Below the pieces are notes generated by a model. It had not been told where the DNA came from, ran no database searches, and saw only the letters and a program-made list of their open reading frames with translations. The position numbers were made by a program, and so were the translations under genes. Source: Ornithinibacillus massiliensis (GTDB lineage: Bacteria; Bacillota; Bacilli; Bacillales; Amphibacillaceae). From it: DNA of 64,000 bases. Positions within the stretch are counted from its first letter, which is position 1. Every line of letters starts with the position of its first letter. Location of the stretch: the NCBI RefSeq assembly GCF_018310345.1, contig NZ_JAGXBY010000006.1, positions 105,223-169,222 of the forward strand. The letters are read 5' to 3'. Of this stretch, positions 63,937 through 64,000 are shown piece by piece.

Positions 63937-64000
63937 TGATATCTGTAAAGATGCTCAAGCCTTATTATATAAAGGCTGATGATGAGTTTGTTCGTATAAT
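63937..64000 (+). CDS. Start of an unidentified protein, cut by window edge
   Basis: GTG 63937 follows GGGAGGTGGG and opens a frame reading MISVKMLKPYYIKADDEFVRI to the window end. Only about 21 residues are visible, too few to name it. Confidence 0.55.

Overview
The window reads as chromosome of a low-GC, flagellated, endospore-forming Firmicute of the family Bacillaceae, probably of the halotolerant Oceanobacillus/Virgibacillus/Gracilibacillus type. Support: strong AGGAGG ribosome sites, many TTG/GTG starts, CcpA-type cre sites, SigD promoters, a YdjO-type small protein, a YheC/YheD protein, and dispersed Bacillaceae repeats. I see no rRNA, tRNA, IS transposase, prophage or CRISPR.

Layout. 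1-3.7 kb: cut-off Sel1-repeat protein, POT peptide transporter, acyl-ACP thioesterase. 3.8-13.8 kb: maltodextrin locus with a divergent GH13 maltogenic amylase, MdxEFG-type importer, DUF1189 protein, GH31 alpha-glucosidase and a LacI-type regulator; the divergent promoters carry cre/LacI-like operators. 13.8-21.8 kb: peptidoglycan-sugar cluster 1 (binding protein, two permeases, NamZ, MurQ, BadF-type kinase, MurR/RpiR regulator). 22.1-23.7 kb: secreted SpoIID/LytB-domain protein. 24.0-36.9 kb: cluster 2 (PIG-L deacetylase-like protein, NagZ, AnmK, a second importer, second MurQ and MurR, two tandem-GNAT proteins, a cytoplasmic beta-lactamase-fold hydrolase, DUF402 protein). 38.4-41.6 kb: an orphan sugar ABC importer. 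42.3-46.3 kb: spermidine/putrescine operon in the order potA-D-C-B. 46.4-55.8 kb: motility region with three c-di-GMP-I riboswitches (before a PilZ-like protein, motAB-mcp, and a LuxR-type regulator), flagellin, and an 842-residue double YheC/YheD ATP-grasp protein with its own SigD-like promoter. 55.9-57.9 kb: ECF sigma/anti-sigma pair. 58.2-64 kb: transporters, Pcp, HAD phosphatase, YdjO-like protein, PRK06851-type NTPase and the start of another gene.

How it fits together. My main inference is that 14-36 kb encodes two complementary intracellular routes for peptidoglycan sugars. Cluster 1 has NamZ (removes a non-reducing-end MurNAc) with a MurNAc/GlcNAc-type kinase. Cluster 2 has NagZ (removes a non-reducing-end GlcNAc) with AnmK (anhydroMurNAc kinase). 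Each has its own ABC importer, etherase and regulator. Both glycosidases lack a visible signal peptide, unlike the B. subtilis enzymes, so hydrolysis should follow import. No sugar-type ABC ATPase is in the window, so the four sugar importers must borrow one. All five binding-protein genes are followed by a stem-loop before the permeases. The second notable item is the SigD-linked double ATP-grasp protein next to flagellin.
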